Notes: generated from the letters alone by a model not told the origin. A stretch of 64,000 nucleotides of DNA from Nomia melanderi (GCF_051020985.1 NC_134999.1:22043160-22107159); one strand, 5' to 3'; shown: positions 21,845-34,060, counted from the first letter of the stretch. Numbers and translations: made by a program.

Positions 21845-22690
21845 TTTATCATTCAATTTATCAATCATGCGATACTCGCGGAGCAAGGATTTCAACGCTT
21901 CGTTGGACTGTGGTCTCAGGAATTGTGGGTACTTTGATTTTTTAGTAATATGTAGAAGATTGTTGGAGGATATGGTAATAGTGAAAGTACCAGGTGATTT
22001 CTTTTTTCTTTTCGAGGTTATGAAGAAAATATTAGATGTTTCTCTGAAAAATTATTAAGGACATTAATTTAGCAATACTTAAACTTAATTATAAATTGTA
22101 TATTACTCGTAGAGCCACTCTTGTTGAAGATTTCAACTAGTGATATGTGTTGTGGAAAATTGTTGGAGGATTTGATAATACTGATTTGTTTTTTTTTTTG
22201 AGGTTATGAAGAAAATATTAGATGTTTCTCTGAAAAATTGTTGGAGAAATTAATTTGGCAATAATAAATTCTAATTGATTTATAATTGAATGGCAATTGG
22301 AAAAAGTTAATTTAATTGTTCATAATCATCCATTCCTTGTATTCTTTTTACAATAATTAAAAGGATAATGCATGTTTTCCTGAGAAACTATTGGAGAAAT
22401 TAATTTCGCAATAATAAATTCAATTTATCAATCATGTACTACTGAGAAATTATTAAGGAAGTTAATTTAGCAATAATAAACTCAATTTATCAATCATGCG
22501 ATACTCGCGGAGCAAGGATTTCAACGCTTCGCTGGACTAGGGTTTGAGGAATTGAGGATACTTTGATTTTGTTAGTGATATGTGTATGTGTGGGAGATTG
22601 TAGGAGGATTTAATTTTGGATGAGTTTGATTTCTTTTTCTGAAGTTATGAAGAAGATAATAGATGTTTCTCTGAGAAATTAATTTAGCAA
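21845..22690 (+). repeat. Three diverged tandem copies of a 200-300 bp module
   Basis: AATTTATCAATCATGCGATA, CTCGCGGAGCAAGGATTTCA, ACGCTTCG and TTGGAGGAT occur from 21854 and again from 22479; a decayed copy starts near 22105. Each is followed by GAGGTTATGAAGAAAATATT or a variant and a GAGAAATTAATTT(A/G)GCAATA block. Confidence 0.85.
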
Positions 22691-22699
22691 TAATAAACT

Positions 22700-23060
22700 T
22701 AATTATAAATCAATTAAAGTCTCAATAAAAACAATTTTGAAGTTTCTATATAAAAATTTCAAAAAATCAATTCAACTAAATTACAAACCAATTAAACTTT
22801 CAATAAATACAATTTTGAAATCCCCATAGAAAAATTTCAAAAAATCAATACAACTTATCAATAAATCAATTAAAATCTCAATAGGCACAATTTCGAAAAT
22901 TCCATAACAATTCCGAAAACTCAATTCAACTGATTTATACATCAACTAAATTTTCAATAAATGCAATTTCGAAATTTCCACAGCAATTCCAAAAACTCAA
23001 TTCAACAGCCAGTAACCTCTCATCACACCATACCAAACCACAAACACTCCCACCACACAA
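22700..23060. repeat. C/A-rich tandem repeat of about 80 bp
   Basis: AATCAATTCAAC, CAATTAAA, CTCAATAAA, CACAATTTTGAAAT and AAAATTTCAAAA blocks, four units, fading into C/A-rich unique sequence. Confidence 0.85.
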
Positions 23061-23590
23061 ACAACATCACCGAAGACAAACGGCGACCAATTTCTAAAAA
23101 TCAATTTTCCAATCCAATCGATCCTGAAATTCCCGACGGTCATCCAGCGCGTACACGCGAGCAATTGAATTTAATCGACAGGTCGATTGCGATTTAAGAT
23201 TGAAAGTTTCCAGTTCATTGACTTTTCTTTCCGGGACGTGAACACGTGCGTATTCCGAGGCCTTTCGGCCGTGCTCTCTGCCAAGAGGATATCACGTGAA
23301 ACCAGCCGTCGCAGTCCGGGCACGAAGGGCCACGCCGCCGCCGCGTATCGAACGTATTAGAATGCGTTTCTTTTGTTTCGCTACCTTGCGGCCGTTCACA
23401 ATGTTCGACTGCATTCCGAAGGGCGTGCCACTTCCTGCACGTGTGTCCTCCAGGCAGCCTTGCCCCTCCCCCAAGCTCTCTCGCGGCGCGCATGCGCGCC
23501 GCGAGACGGTGATTCACGAATACTCGGTTTAATCGCTGGCGATACGTTTATGTTTCTTGGGGGATTGTTTCGTTATTATGAAAATTAGTC
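23061..23590. other. GC-rich island with second direct copy (23404-23465)
   Basis: 23404-23465 copies 21634-21697. The island ends in the 28-bp palindrome. Open frames on both strands (for example 23215-23517 minus) are domainless. Confidence 0.65.
23479..23506. repeat. 28-bp perfect palindrome
   Basis: Half-site TCTCGCGGCGCGCA followed by its exact reverse complement. The centre GCGCGCATGCGCGC is alternating purine-pyrimidine, so cruciform or Z-DNA is possible. A decayed relative (GTGCGCATGCGCTGGGCGAG) lies at about 23791. Confidence 0.95.
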
Positions 23591-23830
23591 ATAAAAATAT
23601 TATTAATATAATAATATTATTATTGATATTGAAATATTATTAATATAATAATATTATTATTGATATTGAAATATTATTAATATAATAATATTATTACGTA
23701 CATGTTTCTTAGTCGACTGTTTCATTATTATGAAAATTATTAATAAAAATAAATATTATTAATAATTTGCCTCTAAGCTGTTTTTTGTTCGTGCGCATGC
23801 GCTGGGCGAGACAGTGATAAGGCTAATTAA
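23590..23830. repeat. AATATTATTATTGATATTG repeat and decayed island copy
   Basis: Two copies of a 51-bp ATATTATTAATATAATAATA-type unit, then CATGTTTCTTAGTCGACTG and ATTATTATGAAAATTATTAA, echoing 23548-23590. Confidence 0.8.
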
Positions 23831-24340
23831 TTATTAGGAAATTATAATAAATGAAATTATAATAAGAAAAATATAATTATAATAAAAGAAATTATAATAA
23901 ATTCTCAATTAATTACTAAAATAATAAACACAAAGAATTATTTCCTAATTTAGAAATTAAAAATAGAGAATATTTAAACTTTTAGTTTTTTCAGTGTACA
24001 ATTTATACCAACTATACATGGTGAACCATAATTATTCTACAAGCACATTTTGTTTCAGCTCAATTTTGATCTTTATTAAAAAATTAATTCTCAATCAATT
24101 ATTAATAAATTAATTCTTAATCAATTATTAAAAATCACTTCTTAACCAATTATTTAAAATTACTTCTTAATCAATTATTAAACACTAATTCTTAATCGAT
24201 TATTAACATTTTACACAAAAAGAATTATTTATTGATTTAGAAATTAAAAATAGAAAAAACATAAACTTTCGTTTTTTCAGTGTACAATTCATACCAACTA
24301 TACACGGTGACCCATAATTATTCTACTACTACCTTTCCCT
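23831..24340. repeat. Tandem dimer of about 285 bp
   Basis: AAAGAATTATTT, GATTTAGAAATTAAAAATAG, TTTTTTCAGTGTACAATT, ATACCAACTATACA and CATAATTATTCTAC occur near 23932 and 24219, with TTCTTAATCAATTATTAA units between. Confidence 0.85.
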
Positions 24341-24349
24341 TCCTCGATC

Positions 24350-24880
24350 CACATACATTTAGTTTCAGCACAGTTTTTATATTGAGTTCAATCAACTCCT
24401 CGACGTATAATTTTCTTTCGTAATAACTGCGGCTAGAATTACCGCATTGTTCAAAAGAACTTTTTGTTCATTATGAATGTACATACGTTCTCCTTGCCGA
24501 TTGAATATCGATAACAGCAAATTGGTCTTTCGTTTCGAGTTATGCGTCACGAATGGCACAGATTTTTTTTAACATGTTTTGTGCCACGAAAATTTCGGTG
24601 GTATTTTGTTTATGAATTGTATTAATTTTTTAAATGAAATATTAAAATATAAATATAAGATATAAAAAATAGAATACAATTCATAATTAAAATTCATAAC
24701 AAAATATAATTCATAATCAAAATTCATAATAAAATATCCTTCATAATGAAAGTTCATAATTAAAATTCATAAAATATACTTCATAATAAAAATTCATAAT
24801 GAAATATAGTTCATAATAAAAATTTATAATATAATATCGTTTCGAGTTACGGGTCACGAATGGCACAGATTTTTATTAAG
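24350..24880 (+). repeat. Small island repeated at 24528 and 24837 around an AATTCATAATAAAATAT array
   Basis: TTTCGTTTCGAGTTA, GTCACGAATGGCACAGATTT at 24528-24570 recurs at 24837-24875. Between them is a 20-bp-scale ATTCATAATAAAATATAATT array (24650-24836). Confidence 0.85.
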
Positions 24881-25390
24881 ACATTGACGCTCATTTTGAA
24901 ATTGGTGAGTGCTTCCATAAACACACTTCTTTTTTTTGTCAATTAGTTGATTCTTGGGGAGTTCGATCAAGATTTCATACTTAAATATAACCTCAAATTT
25001 TTCAGTATTTTGAAAATAATGTAACTTTCCGAACAATTTTATTTTGCAATTATATATCACAATATACATTTTTAAAAGAATAATCTAGAAATGTGACTAC
25101 ATAAACTCACATTTCCCAATATTTCATTTTGGAATTTTTTAAACATAAAAGAAGAGTGTATTTTTTAAAACGATAATATACAAATGTGACTACATAACAA
25201 CAGCTCATAACCTCAAATTTCCCAACATTTAGAAAACAATATAACTTTTCAATAATTTTATTTTCCTCACAAAAACAACAAAACTCTTTCAATTTTCCAC
25301 TACATTAATACAACTTTTTCAATAATTTCATTTTCCTCGCAAAAACAACAAAACTCTTTCAATTCCCCACTATACTAACTAGTCCCACAA
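24881..25390 (+). repeat. 120-bp family, diverged copies
   Basis: AACCTCAAATTTTTCAGTAT, TTTTGAAAATAATGTAACTT, TTTTATTTTGCAATTATAT, TCTAGAAATGTGACTACATA: the same order as the tandem array at 27357. A second copy follows near 25100-25240, then C/A-rich TTTCATTTTCCTCGCAAAAA repeats. Confidence 0.8.
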
Positions 25391-25724
25391 CAACGCGGAA
25401 GACCAGGAACACGGTAACCCAACGAAGAAGCAGCGCGCCGCGCGGCCCCGCTCGGCGATCGTGTTACCGGACACGAACCCTAGACCCGCCAGAAATCCGC
25501 TCGGGTTTCCGCGCGGGACGCGTACGCGAAATGAAGACGCACGATCGCGCAAAAACGCCGGCGATCTGATGACACGACGCCGAGCGTCTCTAGCCGATCG
25601 ATGTTTTTTATGGCGGAGGGCAGAGCCACTGGATTACCGGGAAGAGCGTCGGGACACGGCTGCTTTCTTGGAATGTGTGTGTGGATGGGGACGTGACAGT
25701 TTGTAGTGGAGTGTTTGATTTCAA
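25390..25724. other. GC-rich island
   Basis: CpG-dense. The plus frame 25461-25706 has no recognisable domain. Left flank C/A-rich, right flank G/T-rich. Confidence 0.55.
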
Positions 25725-26110
25725 TGTGATTAGTGATGGGATTTTTTGAATTTTATTTTGGAGTTTTGCGAATATAGGAGGATTTATTTTTTAAAAGTAT
25801 AATTTTGCATTGGAGAAGTGTTTGATTTCAGTGTGATGAGTAATAGAATTTTTTGAATTTTATTTTGGTATTTTATAAATGTAAAAGAAGGATGTGTTTT
25901 TTAATTTTAAGTATAATTTTGCAATGGAAAAGTATTTAATTTAAGTATGATGAGTAATGGAATTTTTTAAATAATTTAATTTGGAATTTTATAAGTATAA
26001 AAGAAGGATTTATTTTTTTAAAGGATAGTTCAGAAATGTGATTATATAATTACACATAACCTCAGATTATTCAATATATTGGAAATAATATAATTTTTTG
26101 AATAATTTTA
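25725..26110. repeat. G/T-rich tandem repeat of about 110 bp
   Basis: GTTTGATTTCAGTGTGATGA, GAATTTTTTGAATTTTATTT, GGATTTATTTTTT and AGTATAATTTTGCA blocks, three to four units. Confidence 0.85.
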
Positions 26111-26640
26111 TTTTAGAATTTTATGAACAACAAATAATAGTCACAAAATAATAACCTGTCAATAAAAAAAATAAATATTAATTGTACTGATTATTAAAGA
26201 TATTAAACCAGCTACTATAATGAAACTTCACTGATAACAACATTCACAAGCTAATTACAATTGATTACTAAAGATACTAAACCAGTTACTATAATGAAAC
26301 TTCACTAATAATCATATCCACTATCTACCCAACCAACTCCAAGTCACCTAACAAAGATTGATTCCTGATTATTAACAAATAAAAATTACAAAATAATAAC
26401 CTACCAATAAAAAAATACCTGACTGCTACCTAACAAATAATAATTACAAAATAATAACCTACCAATAAAAAAACAAATATTAAAAACTACAGATTGATCC
26501 CTGACTACTGACTAACACATAATACTTAAAAAATAATAACCTTCCAATAATAAAAAATAAATATTAATTACAATTAATTACTAAACATACCATACCAGCT
26601 ATCATAACAAAACTCCACAGATAACCATATCCACAAGCTA
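26111..26640. repeat. C/A-rich tandem repeats
   Basis: AAAATAATAACCTACCAATA, TTACAATTGATTACTAAA, ATACTAAACCAGTTACTATA and ATAATGAAACTTCACT recur in several units. Confidence 0.85.
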
Positions 26641-27000
26641 CCAATCAACTCTGCCAACCAACTCGCCTAACAAAGATTGATTCCTAATTACGGTAATCAG
26701 TTTCCGTCGAAATAGCCCATCGAAACTAAAGCCGGACGAGTAACGATACGAGGCCTGCCGGGTCATCGAGGAGTCCTCGATAGGCAATTGCTCATGCGCC
26801 GGCGCATAAATCACCGCGACGACTCGAAGTGAGGTTAGAGTCCCATGGAGCAACGGATCTCTCGCGGAGCGGTCGCCGATTAATTTCGCGAAAACAAACA
26901 CGGAAAGTGAGCGGACCGATACGTACCGTTTGCCAGTGCAGGTTAAGTGATCGTGAAATCTAATTTGCCGGAACGGATTTAACCGTTTATTCTGTTGTGA
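26641..27000. other. GC-rich island
   Basis: Complex. The minus frame 26638-26901 (87 codons) shows no domain. Confidence 0.5.
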
Positions 27001-27356
27001 ATGTTTAGAATAGAATGTTTATGTTAAATGTTAAATATGTACAGTAAAATGTTTATATTAAATATTAAATTTTTGTAGTAGAATGTTTATAACAAATATT
27101 AGATATTTATAGTAGAACGTTTGTATTAAATATTAAATATTTATAGTACAATATTCATATTTAAGATTAAATATTTGTGAGAAAATGTTGATAGTATTTG
27201 TAGTACAATATTCATATTAAATATTAAATTATGTAATACATTGATACTATTTAAAATACACAATAGTCATATTAAATATTTGTAATAAAATATTGATAGT
27301 ATTTGTAGTATAATATTCATATAAAAATTAAATACTTAATGTGACTACATAACACC
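27001..27356. repeat. TTAAATATTAAATATT repeat
   Basis: Units such as TATAGTAGAACGTTTGTATT and AATATTCATATTAAATATTA, about 45 bp each. Confidence 0.85.
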
Positions 27357-27720
27357 TCATAACCTCAACTTTTCCAAACCTTTTGAAAATAATATAACTT
27401 TCTGATCAATTTCTGATCTGATTGTTACAATGTATTTTTCAAAAGGACAATCTAAAAATGTGAGTACATAACAGCTCATAACCTCAAACTTTTCCAAACC
27501 TTTTGAAAATAATATAACTTTCTGATCAATTTCTGATCTGATTGTTACAATGTATTTTTCAAAAGGACAATCTAAAAATGTGAGTACATAACAGCTCATA
27601 ACCTCAAACTTTTCAACATTTGGAAAATAATATAACTTTTTGAACAATTTTATTTTGCAATTATATCACAATACATATTTTTAAAAGAACATTCTAAAAA
27701 TGTGACTACATAATTTAATT
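27357..27720 (+). repeat. 120-bp tandem repeat, three units
   Basis: Two virtually identical 120-bp units start near 27357 and 27477, and a diverged third at about 27597. Each has AACCTCAAACTTTTC, GAAAATAATATAACTTT and AATGTGAGTACATAA. Near identity implies recent duplication. Confidence 0.95.
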
Positions 27721-28090
27721 CAGTCGATTTTAAATAAACTATGATATATGTATAAAATAAAATGTAATTTATGATGAAAGGTTATAACAAAATATAATTT
27801 ATAATAAAAAGTTATAATGAAATATAATTTACAATAAAGCTCATAATAAAGTATAATTCATAATAAAAATTGATAATAAAATATAATCTGCAGTAAAGTT
27901 AATAATAAAATTTAATCTAGAATAAAACACATTATAAAATATAATTCATAATAAAAATTCACAATAAAATATAATTCATAATAAAAATACATAATAAAAT
28001 ATACTTCATAATCAAAATTCATAATAAAATATATTTCATAATCAAAAGTCATTATATAATATAGTCCATAATAAAAATTTCAACCCTAAA
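27721..28090. repeat. AATTCATAATAAAATAT array, second locus
   Basis: Same 20-bp-scale unit as 24650-24836. Both lie beside copies of the 120-bp family. Confidence 0.9.
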
Positions 28091-28640
28091 ATGAATCTCA
28101 CTCACTCTACTTCCCAATCGAAATTCCTCAAATTCACATCTTCCCGCCAAAACTTTCGAAATAATCTCCAAACGTTCACCAACGCACCGAAGGTTACACA
28201 CCGTTATCGACCCATCGCGCCTGCATTCCGGTTAGTCTCAGGATTACTCATCCGCACACTGCGAGTTAAATGCTCTCGCTAATAGAGAACAAAGAGAAAA
28301 AAATATAAAAAAAAAAAAATAAACGGCTCACAGTGAGGATAAACTCGGGATGATTGCTATGCGACCTGATTTATACCGTCCGAGCAAATCGAGCGGAATC
28401 TTTAATAACCACCTTGCGCTAATAACGAGCCCGTTTTCCTTTATTTCGTCTCGGCGGACGCGATACGTTTGTTTCTGCGCGATTCGATTTCCAGATGCTC
28501 GGTGCGTGTGGTGTTTACGTGCAGTGTTTAGCTCTTTCTTGTTCGAATCGAAGTGGGATTTTTGCAGACGTTTGAAATCGTTTGACGGTTGGATTTCGAC
28601 GGTTTATTTTGAAAATGGTGTTAGTGGATTTTTTTGAGTA
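28091..28640. other. GC-rich island
   Basis: Two GC-rich blocks around an A-rich tract (28285-28322). Plus frames 28091-28282 and 28350-28637 have no domains. Confidence 0.5.
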
Positions 28641-29520
28641 ACTACTTTGGAAATGGTGTAAGGGGATTTTTTTAATTATTTTGGAAATGGTGTAAGTGAA
28701 TTTTTTTAAGTAACTATTTTGGAAATTTAGTTGGATTTTATGGAAAATTCAAATTTGAAATTTCATAAGAGTGGAAAAATAGTGAGAATTAATTGTTGTG
28801 TAAAAGCGTTTGATCGATTTGAGGTTATAAATGATATTTTATGGGTGGTCTGAGATTTTTGTGGAAAATGTAGTTGGATTTTCTGAAAAATTGAAATTCA
28901 AAGTTCAAAATTTTATAATAATCTTAAAAAAAAGAATTTCTGTTTGTTCTAGTAAAATTAATTGTTATATAATATGAATGATAAATAATATGAATGAATT
29001 TTTACAAAAGTTCTGTTTTGCAAACGTTTGGAATGGTTTAACGGTTGCACTTGGACCGTTTGTTTTGAAAATGGTGTAAGTGGATTTTTTTAAGTAACGA
29101 TTTTGGAAATTTAGTTGGATTCTATGGAAAATTCGAATTTTCTAGTTTAATTTTTTCTAGAAAATTCGAATTCAAAAATGTATAAGAATCTGAAGAAATA
29201 GAATTTTTGTTTTATTAAGTAGTATTAATTGCTATATAAAACCATTTAATATTTGCAACTATAAATGATATTTTATGGGGGTTTTGAGATTTTTGTGGAA
29301 ATTTTGTTTTCGAGATTTTTATGGAAATTCTGTTTTTCAGATTTTTAAAAATGTTTTTTCATTGCATTGTCAGTATCACAAAAACTGTCAAAATTTTCAA
29401 TCGAGGAAGTATTAACTCCCCTTAAACTTAACAGACCTAACCTCCAATCTACACCATTTAAACAAACAGAAAGAAGTGTTTCAATAAACGATAGAATAAT
29501 CTCGAATAAATGCTAATAAC
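28641..29520. repeat. G/T-rich repeats, then C/A-rich end
   Basis: AAATGGTGTAAGTGGATTTT, TTTGGAAATTTAGTTGGATT, GATTTGAGGTTATAAATGAT and ATTTTATGGGTGGT recur, also at 30540-31140. From about 29380 the strand turns C/A-rich (CCTAACCTCC at 29432). Confidence 0.8.
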
Positions 29521-29534
29521 ATACCTAGTTACGA

Positions 29535-30165
29535 CTTAATCATAATCGTATTCATAATCATAATCGTATTCATAATCATAATCATAATCATAATCATAAT
29601 CATAATCATAATCATAATCATAATCACAATTATAATCATAATTACAATTTTAGTTACAATTAGAATTATAATCATAATTACAATCTTAATTACAATCTTA
29701 ATTACAATCTTAATTATAATCTTAATTATAATCATAATTACAATCATAATTAAAATCTTAATTACAATCTTAATTACAATCATAATTACAATCTTAATTA
29801 TAACCTTAATTACAATCATAATTACAATCTTAATTATAACCTTAATTATAGTCATAATTATAATCTTAATTTTAATTTTAGTTACAATCATAATTATAAT
29901 CATAATTACAATCATATTTACAATTATATTTACAATCATAATTACAATCATAATAACAATCATAATGACAATCATAATTACAATCATATTTACAATCATA
30001 ATTACAATCATAATTACAATCATAATGACAATCATATTTACAATCTCAATTATAATATCAATTATAATTTTAATCACAATTATAATTACAATTATAATCA
30101 CAATTATAATCACAATTATAATGACAATTAAAATCTCAATTTTAACCTCAATTATAATTATGATA
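29535..30165. repeat. ATAATC/TTAATT compound microsatellite, 630 bp
   Basis: Starts as ATAATC repeats and passes through TTAATTACAATC, CATAATTACAAT and AATTATAATCAC variants. The 247-codon minus frame of I, V, M and K is translated repeat. Confidence 0.98.
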
Positions 30166-30229
30166 ACTAGATTGTGCCACCTGAAAACTATAGAAATTTC
30201 AAGAACGTTCCCATAATCCTGTCCACAGC

Positions 30230-30545
30230 AAATAGTATCATTGAGACAGTTGACCTTGGACCAGCGAATCAATGACTCGTGAATTAATGATGCCTTTTCC
30301 CTTTCCGTTTCAATTAACGTCCACCGTCTAGTTGCTCGTAATTATTAAGTCAATTAGTAAAAACGCGCAGCTTCGGGAATTAAAAACCGTCCTCGGGCTC
30401 GATCTTTAACGATCCATCGCGCTGATTCGAACGAACTTTCCGTCGACGGATGATTTCGTTCGGGAATTAATGATTCGACAGATAATTGAACCGCAGGGTT
30501 TTTACAATACGTGGAATTAATTGCTGTGTACAGCGTTCGATCGAT
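30230..30545. other. GC-richer island
   Basis: Complex sequence with several GGGAATTAA words. No gene recognised. Confidence 0.5.
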
Positions 30546-30800
30546 TTGAGGTTGTAAATGATATTTTATGGTGGTTTTCAGATTTTTGTGGAAATTCTGT
30601 TTTTAAAATTTATGGGAAATTCTGTTTTTGAGATTTTTATGGAAATTCTGTTTTTGAGATTTTAATGGAAATTCTGTTTTTGAGATTTTTATGGAAATTC
30701 TGTTTTTGAGATTTTTATGGAAATTCTGTTTTTCAGATTTTTATGGAAATTCTATTTTTCAGATTTTTATGGAAATTCTGTATTCAAAATTTAAGTGTTC
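30546..30800. repeat. 26-bp tandem repeat
   Basis: TTTTTATGGAAATTCTGTTT repeated about eight times from 30590, after a GATTTGAGGTTGTAAATGAT block shared with 28810. Confidence 0.95.
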
Positions 30801-31440
30801 GATCGACTTGAAGTTATAAATGATATTTTATAGGTGTTTTGAGATTTTTATGGAAAATTTAGTTGGATGATTTAATGGAAAATTTAAAATTTTATAAAAA
30901 TCAGAAAATACTGAATCCTTTCTGATTAAAATAAAATTAATTGTCACGTGACACTACTTGATTGATTTGCAATTACCAGCAATATTTAATGGGTGTTCTT
31001 AAATTTTTATAGAAAATTTTGCTGGCTTTTATGGAAAATTCAAAATTTTATAAGAATCTGAAGAAATAGAATTTTTGTTTGTTTAAGTAAAAATTAATTG
31101 CTATTTAAAACCATTTAATATTTGCAACTGTAATAAATAATAAATAAATTTCATAAAATAATGAAAATGTAGTTGAAGCTTATGGAAAATTTATTTATTA
31201 ATTATTAATTAAGTATTTCTTTTTAAAAAATACAAAATAAATATAAATCTGATAATACAAAAATATAAAATAAATATTAATCTAAATAATATTTACTTTT
31301 TTAAAATATGAATTAAATACAAATATAAATGGTATTACTTTTTTTTTTAATATAAATTAAATACAAATCTGAATAATATTTCTTTTTCAAAAATACAAAT
31401 TAAATATAAATCTTAATCATATCTAATTTTTTAATTTTTT
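30801..31440. repeat. Diverged copies of the 28.6-kb module and ATAAAT-rich sequence
   Basis: GTTATAAATGATATTTTAT, GAGATTTTTATGGAAAATTT and AATCTGAAGAAATAGAATTT match 28800-29260. The end is AAATACAAATTAAATATAAA-type repeat. Confidence 0.75.
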
Positions 31441-31760
31441 CTTGTCTCAGTACTCGCTTGGACCATGAACCCTAATGATTTCATTAAAAAGAGCACCGCG
31501 CAATTTTCGGGAGCACGTGTAGTGGGTCAGCGCCGTGAATGCACAATGATGAATCGTATCTGCTCCGGAGGAATTCAATCGTGGAATTACTTAACCTTGA
31601 GCCAACAACCGAGCTGCTCACCAATTCGGTCGTTCTCCTCCCTTTTGCCTCCAATTATCTTGCTCCATCTAATTGTGCTCGGCTACGGGCTCAATTAATA
31701 AAAGTATGGAACATCTGATATTGAGTATCGATGGGCTTGATGGTTAATAATTTATTTTGG
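31441..31760. other. GC-richer island
   Basis: Complex. The plus frame 31465-31698 (77 codons) is domainless. Confidence 0.5.
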
Positions 31761-31789
31761 CGATTCTCGAATGCATTGAGTAAATTGGT

Positions 31790-32390
31790 GGTTTATTTAT
31801 TGTAAGAGTGTAATGTGATAATATGTTAATGTGATGTAATAATATAAGGTAGAATTAATGTGAATTAATTGATAGAATAATGTAATGTGGTGATAGTAGT
31901 GTAAAGTATGATAATGTGATAATGTGATTTTGTGATTTTATGATAATGCGATTTTGTGATTGTGTGATTTTGTGATAATGTGATTTTGTGTGTTTTGCGA
32001 TAATGCGATAATGTGATAATGTGATTTTGTTATTTGTGATAATGTGATTTTGTGATTTTGTTTTTTTTGTGGTTTTTTGATTGTGATTTGTGTGATTTTG
32101 TGATTGTGACAATGTAATATGTGACAATGTGAGTCTATGAAACTTTATTATAATAGTATAATATGATAATATGATAATATGACTCTACAATACTTTATTA
32201 TAATAGTATAATGTGATAATGTGACTATAATAATTTATTATAATAGAATAATGTGATAATATGAGTATAATACTTTACTATAATAGTATAATATGACAAT
32301 GTGACCCTATAATACTTTACTATAATAGTATAATAGTATAATGTGACAATGTGAAAATGTGACCCTATAATACTAAATCAACAAAATCCC
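31790..32390. repeat. G/T-rich TGATAATGTGATTTTG repeat
   Basis: Units of TGTGATTTTGTGATAATG, changing to ATAATAGTATAATGTGATAA with GACTCTATAATACTTTA. 31921-31980 has 15 G and 1 C. Confidence 0.9.
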
Positions 32391-32445
32391 AATATACTGA
32401 TATGTTACTGTAAAGTTACATGGGACCACAAAGGGTTAAACCGTG
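32391..32445 (-). mobile_element. Candidate piggyBac-type end
   Basis: On the minus strand TTTAACCCTTTGTGGTCCCA runs into a small dyad, GTTACTGTAAAGTTAC. Partner end not seen. Confidence 0.3.
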
Positions 32446-33033
32446 TACTGAAAAATTAATATTTCAAATTTCAAATTGCTCTCATTAAAAATCAAATTGC
32501 TCCCTGTGTAACATATATGTATTTAATTTTTAATATTATATTATAATATTTCCATAATATTATATCGTAATATTTTCATAATACTTATTAGAATATTTAT
32601 TATAATATTCTTCAAATATTTATTACAATATTCTTCCAATATTTATTACAATATTCTTCCAATATTTATTACAATATTCTTCAAATATTTATTACAATAT
32701 TTTTCTGATATTTATATTATAATATTCTTCCATTATTTATCACAACATCACAACAACAAATAATATCTCAAACTTCAAGTTGCCCCCTCAAAAACCAAAT
32801 TACCCCCCCCCTGTGTAACAAATCTATAACTTTTAATGTTATATTATAATATTTTCATTACATTTACTGTAATATTCATCACAATATTTCTGCTATTTCA
32901 TTTGCATACATAAATATTATAAAACACATAAAACAATATCTCAAATCACCCCCTTAAAAATCAAACCACCTCTACATAACACACACACAATTCTTAATAT
33001 TCCCCACAATATATTTACCACTTCCTTCACACA
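32446..33033. repeat. AATATTTATTACAATATTCTTCC array and C/A-rich end
   Basis: 23-bp units at 32590-32740. Two blocks of AAATTGCCCCCTCAAAAA/CAAATTACCCCCC-type sequence. 32941-33000 has 20 C and no G. Confidence 0.85.
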
Positions 33034-33268
33034 AACATTAACCCTCAGCACTCCAGATGGTTTCATAATCTATCAGCCACTGCAACTAATTTTTATGGTA
33101 TCTCTATTAAAAATAAAAAATGCTATAACATACCTTTGATCTTTCAATAAAAATCTAATAACTAATAATAAAAAGTCTCATGCCATTAGCATAGTTTCTT
33201 TAATTCATTAAAACATTGAATATTATAACTGGTGCAATACTGGAGCCTGCAGAATTCAAAGGGTAAAA
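33034..33268 (-). mobile_element. piggyBac-type MITE, near complete
   Basis: Left end TTAACCCTCAGCACTCCAGA at 33034. Right end read on the minus strand is TTTACCCTTTGAATTCTGCA. Imperfect inverted ends with CCC after T(T)AA/TTTA and no coding capacity over 235 bp fit a piggyBac-type MITE. The right half recurs at 47053-47150, confirming that it is dispersed. Family assignment is inferred from the TTAA ends. Confidence 0.55.
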
Positions 33269-33560
33269 AAAATACACAAAATATCTCAAAAATCAAAAGG
33301 TTAAAAAAATCCACAAAATACCTCAAACGTCAAAAGGTTAAAAAAATCCACAAAATACCTCAAACATCAAAGCCTTAAAAAACCCACGAAATATCTCAAA
33401 CATCAAAGCCCTAAAAAATCCACGAAATATCTCAAACACCAAAGCCTTAAAAAACATACAAAAAATTTCAAAAATCAAAGGTTTAAAAAACCCACGAAAC
33501 ATCTCAAGCATTAAAGATTTAAAAAATCCACGAAATATCTCAAACACCAAATCGCCCTCA
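33265..33560. repeat. C/A-rich 34-38-bp tandem repeat
   Basis: AAAAAATCCACAAAATACCT, CAAACATCAAAGCCTT units, about eight. The minus frame of FFKALMFEIFRG-type residues is translated repeat. Confidence 0.95.
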
Positions 33561-34060
33561 CAGGGCACCGCCCCCACGTGATCCGGCCCTGCGCTAGACA
33601 CTCGCGCCACGTGGCGACCCGTCGATTCCCCGTCTCCATCGAAATTCGCGGAAGCCGTACGCGTCCCGTCCGCCGTTCCGCGAACCTCCTCGCGCGCGTC
33701 CTCGCGGAAGGGTCGCGCGAGCCAGTGGATGCATAATGATGAATCATCATATCGCCGCCGAAGAAACTAGATCATTAAGCCATGCAACCTTGGATTTCTT
33801 GCCAAGTTCAGTGCACCGTCCGTCCGCGCGCGGCCTGGCTAGGCTGAATATATACGTACCCACAGGCACTAGTCGTCCCCCGCGCACCGCCGCGCGGCTA
33901 ACCGGCGCGCCATCTTTTCATCTCCGCGGAGAGCTGCTGCTGCTGCTCCTTTCTCACTTCCTTCCTGTGTGTGATCAATTCAACCGCTCTGGCTGTTCTC
34001 GACGCGATGGACGGACTGAGGTATTTCATGGTGAATTGAGTGGATATTTGTTGTGAATCT
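33561..34060. other. GC-rich island, CpG-dense
   Basis: Highly GC-rich. A CTGCTGCTGCTC tract near 33940. The plus frame 33736-34056 and the minus frame 33511-33750 overlap other frames and have no domains. Confidence 0.55.

Noticed and set aside
29529..30272. 247-codon minus-strand frame rich in I, V, M and K
   Set aside because: It is the translation of an ATAATC-type microsatellite; stop-free reading follows from the repeat.
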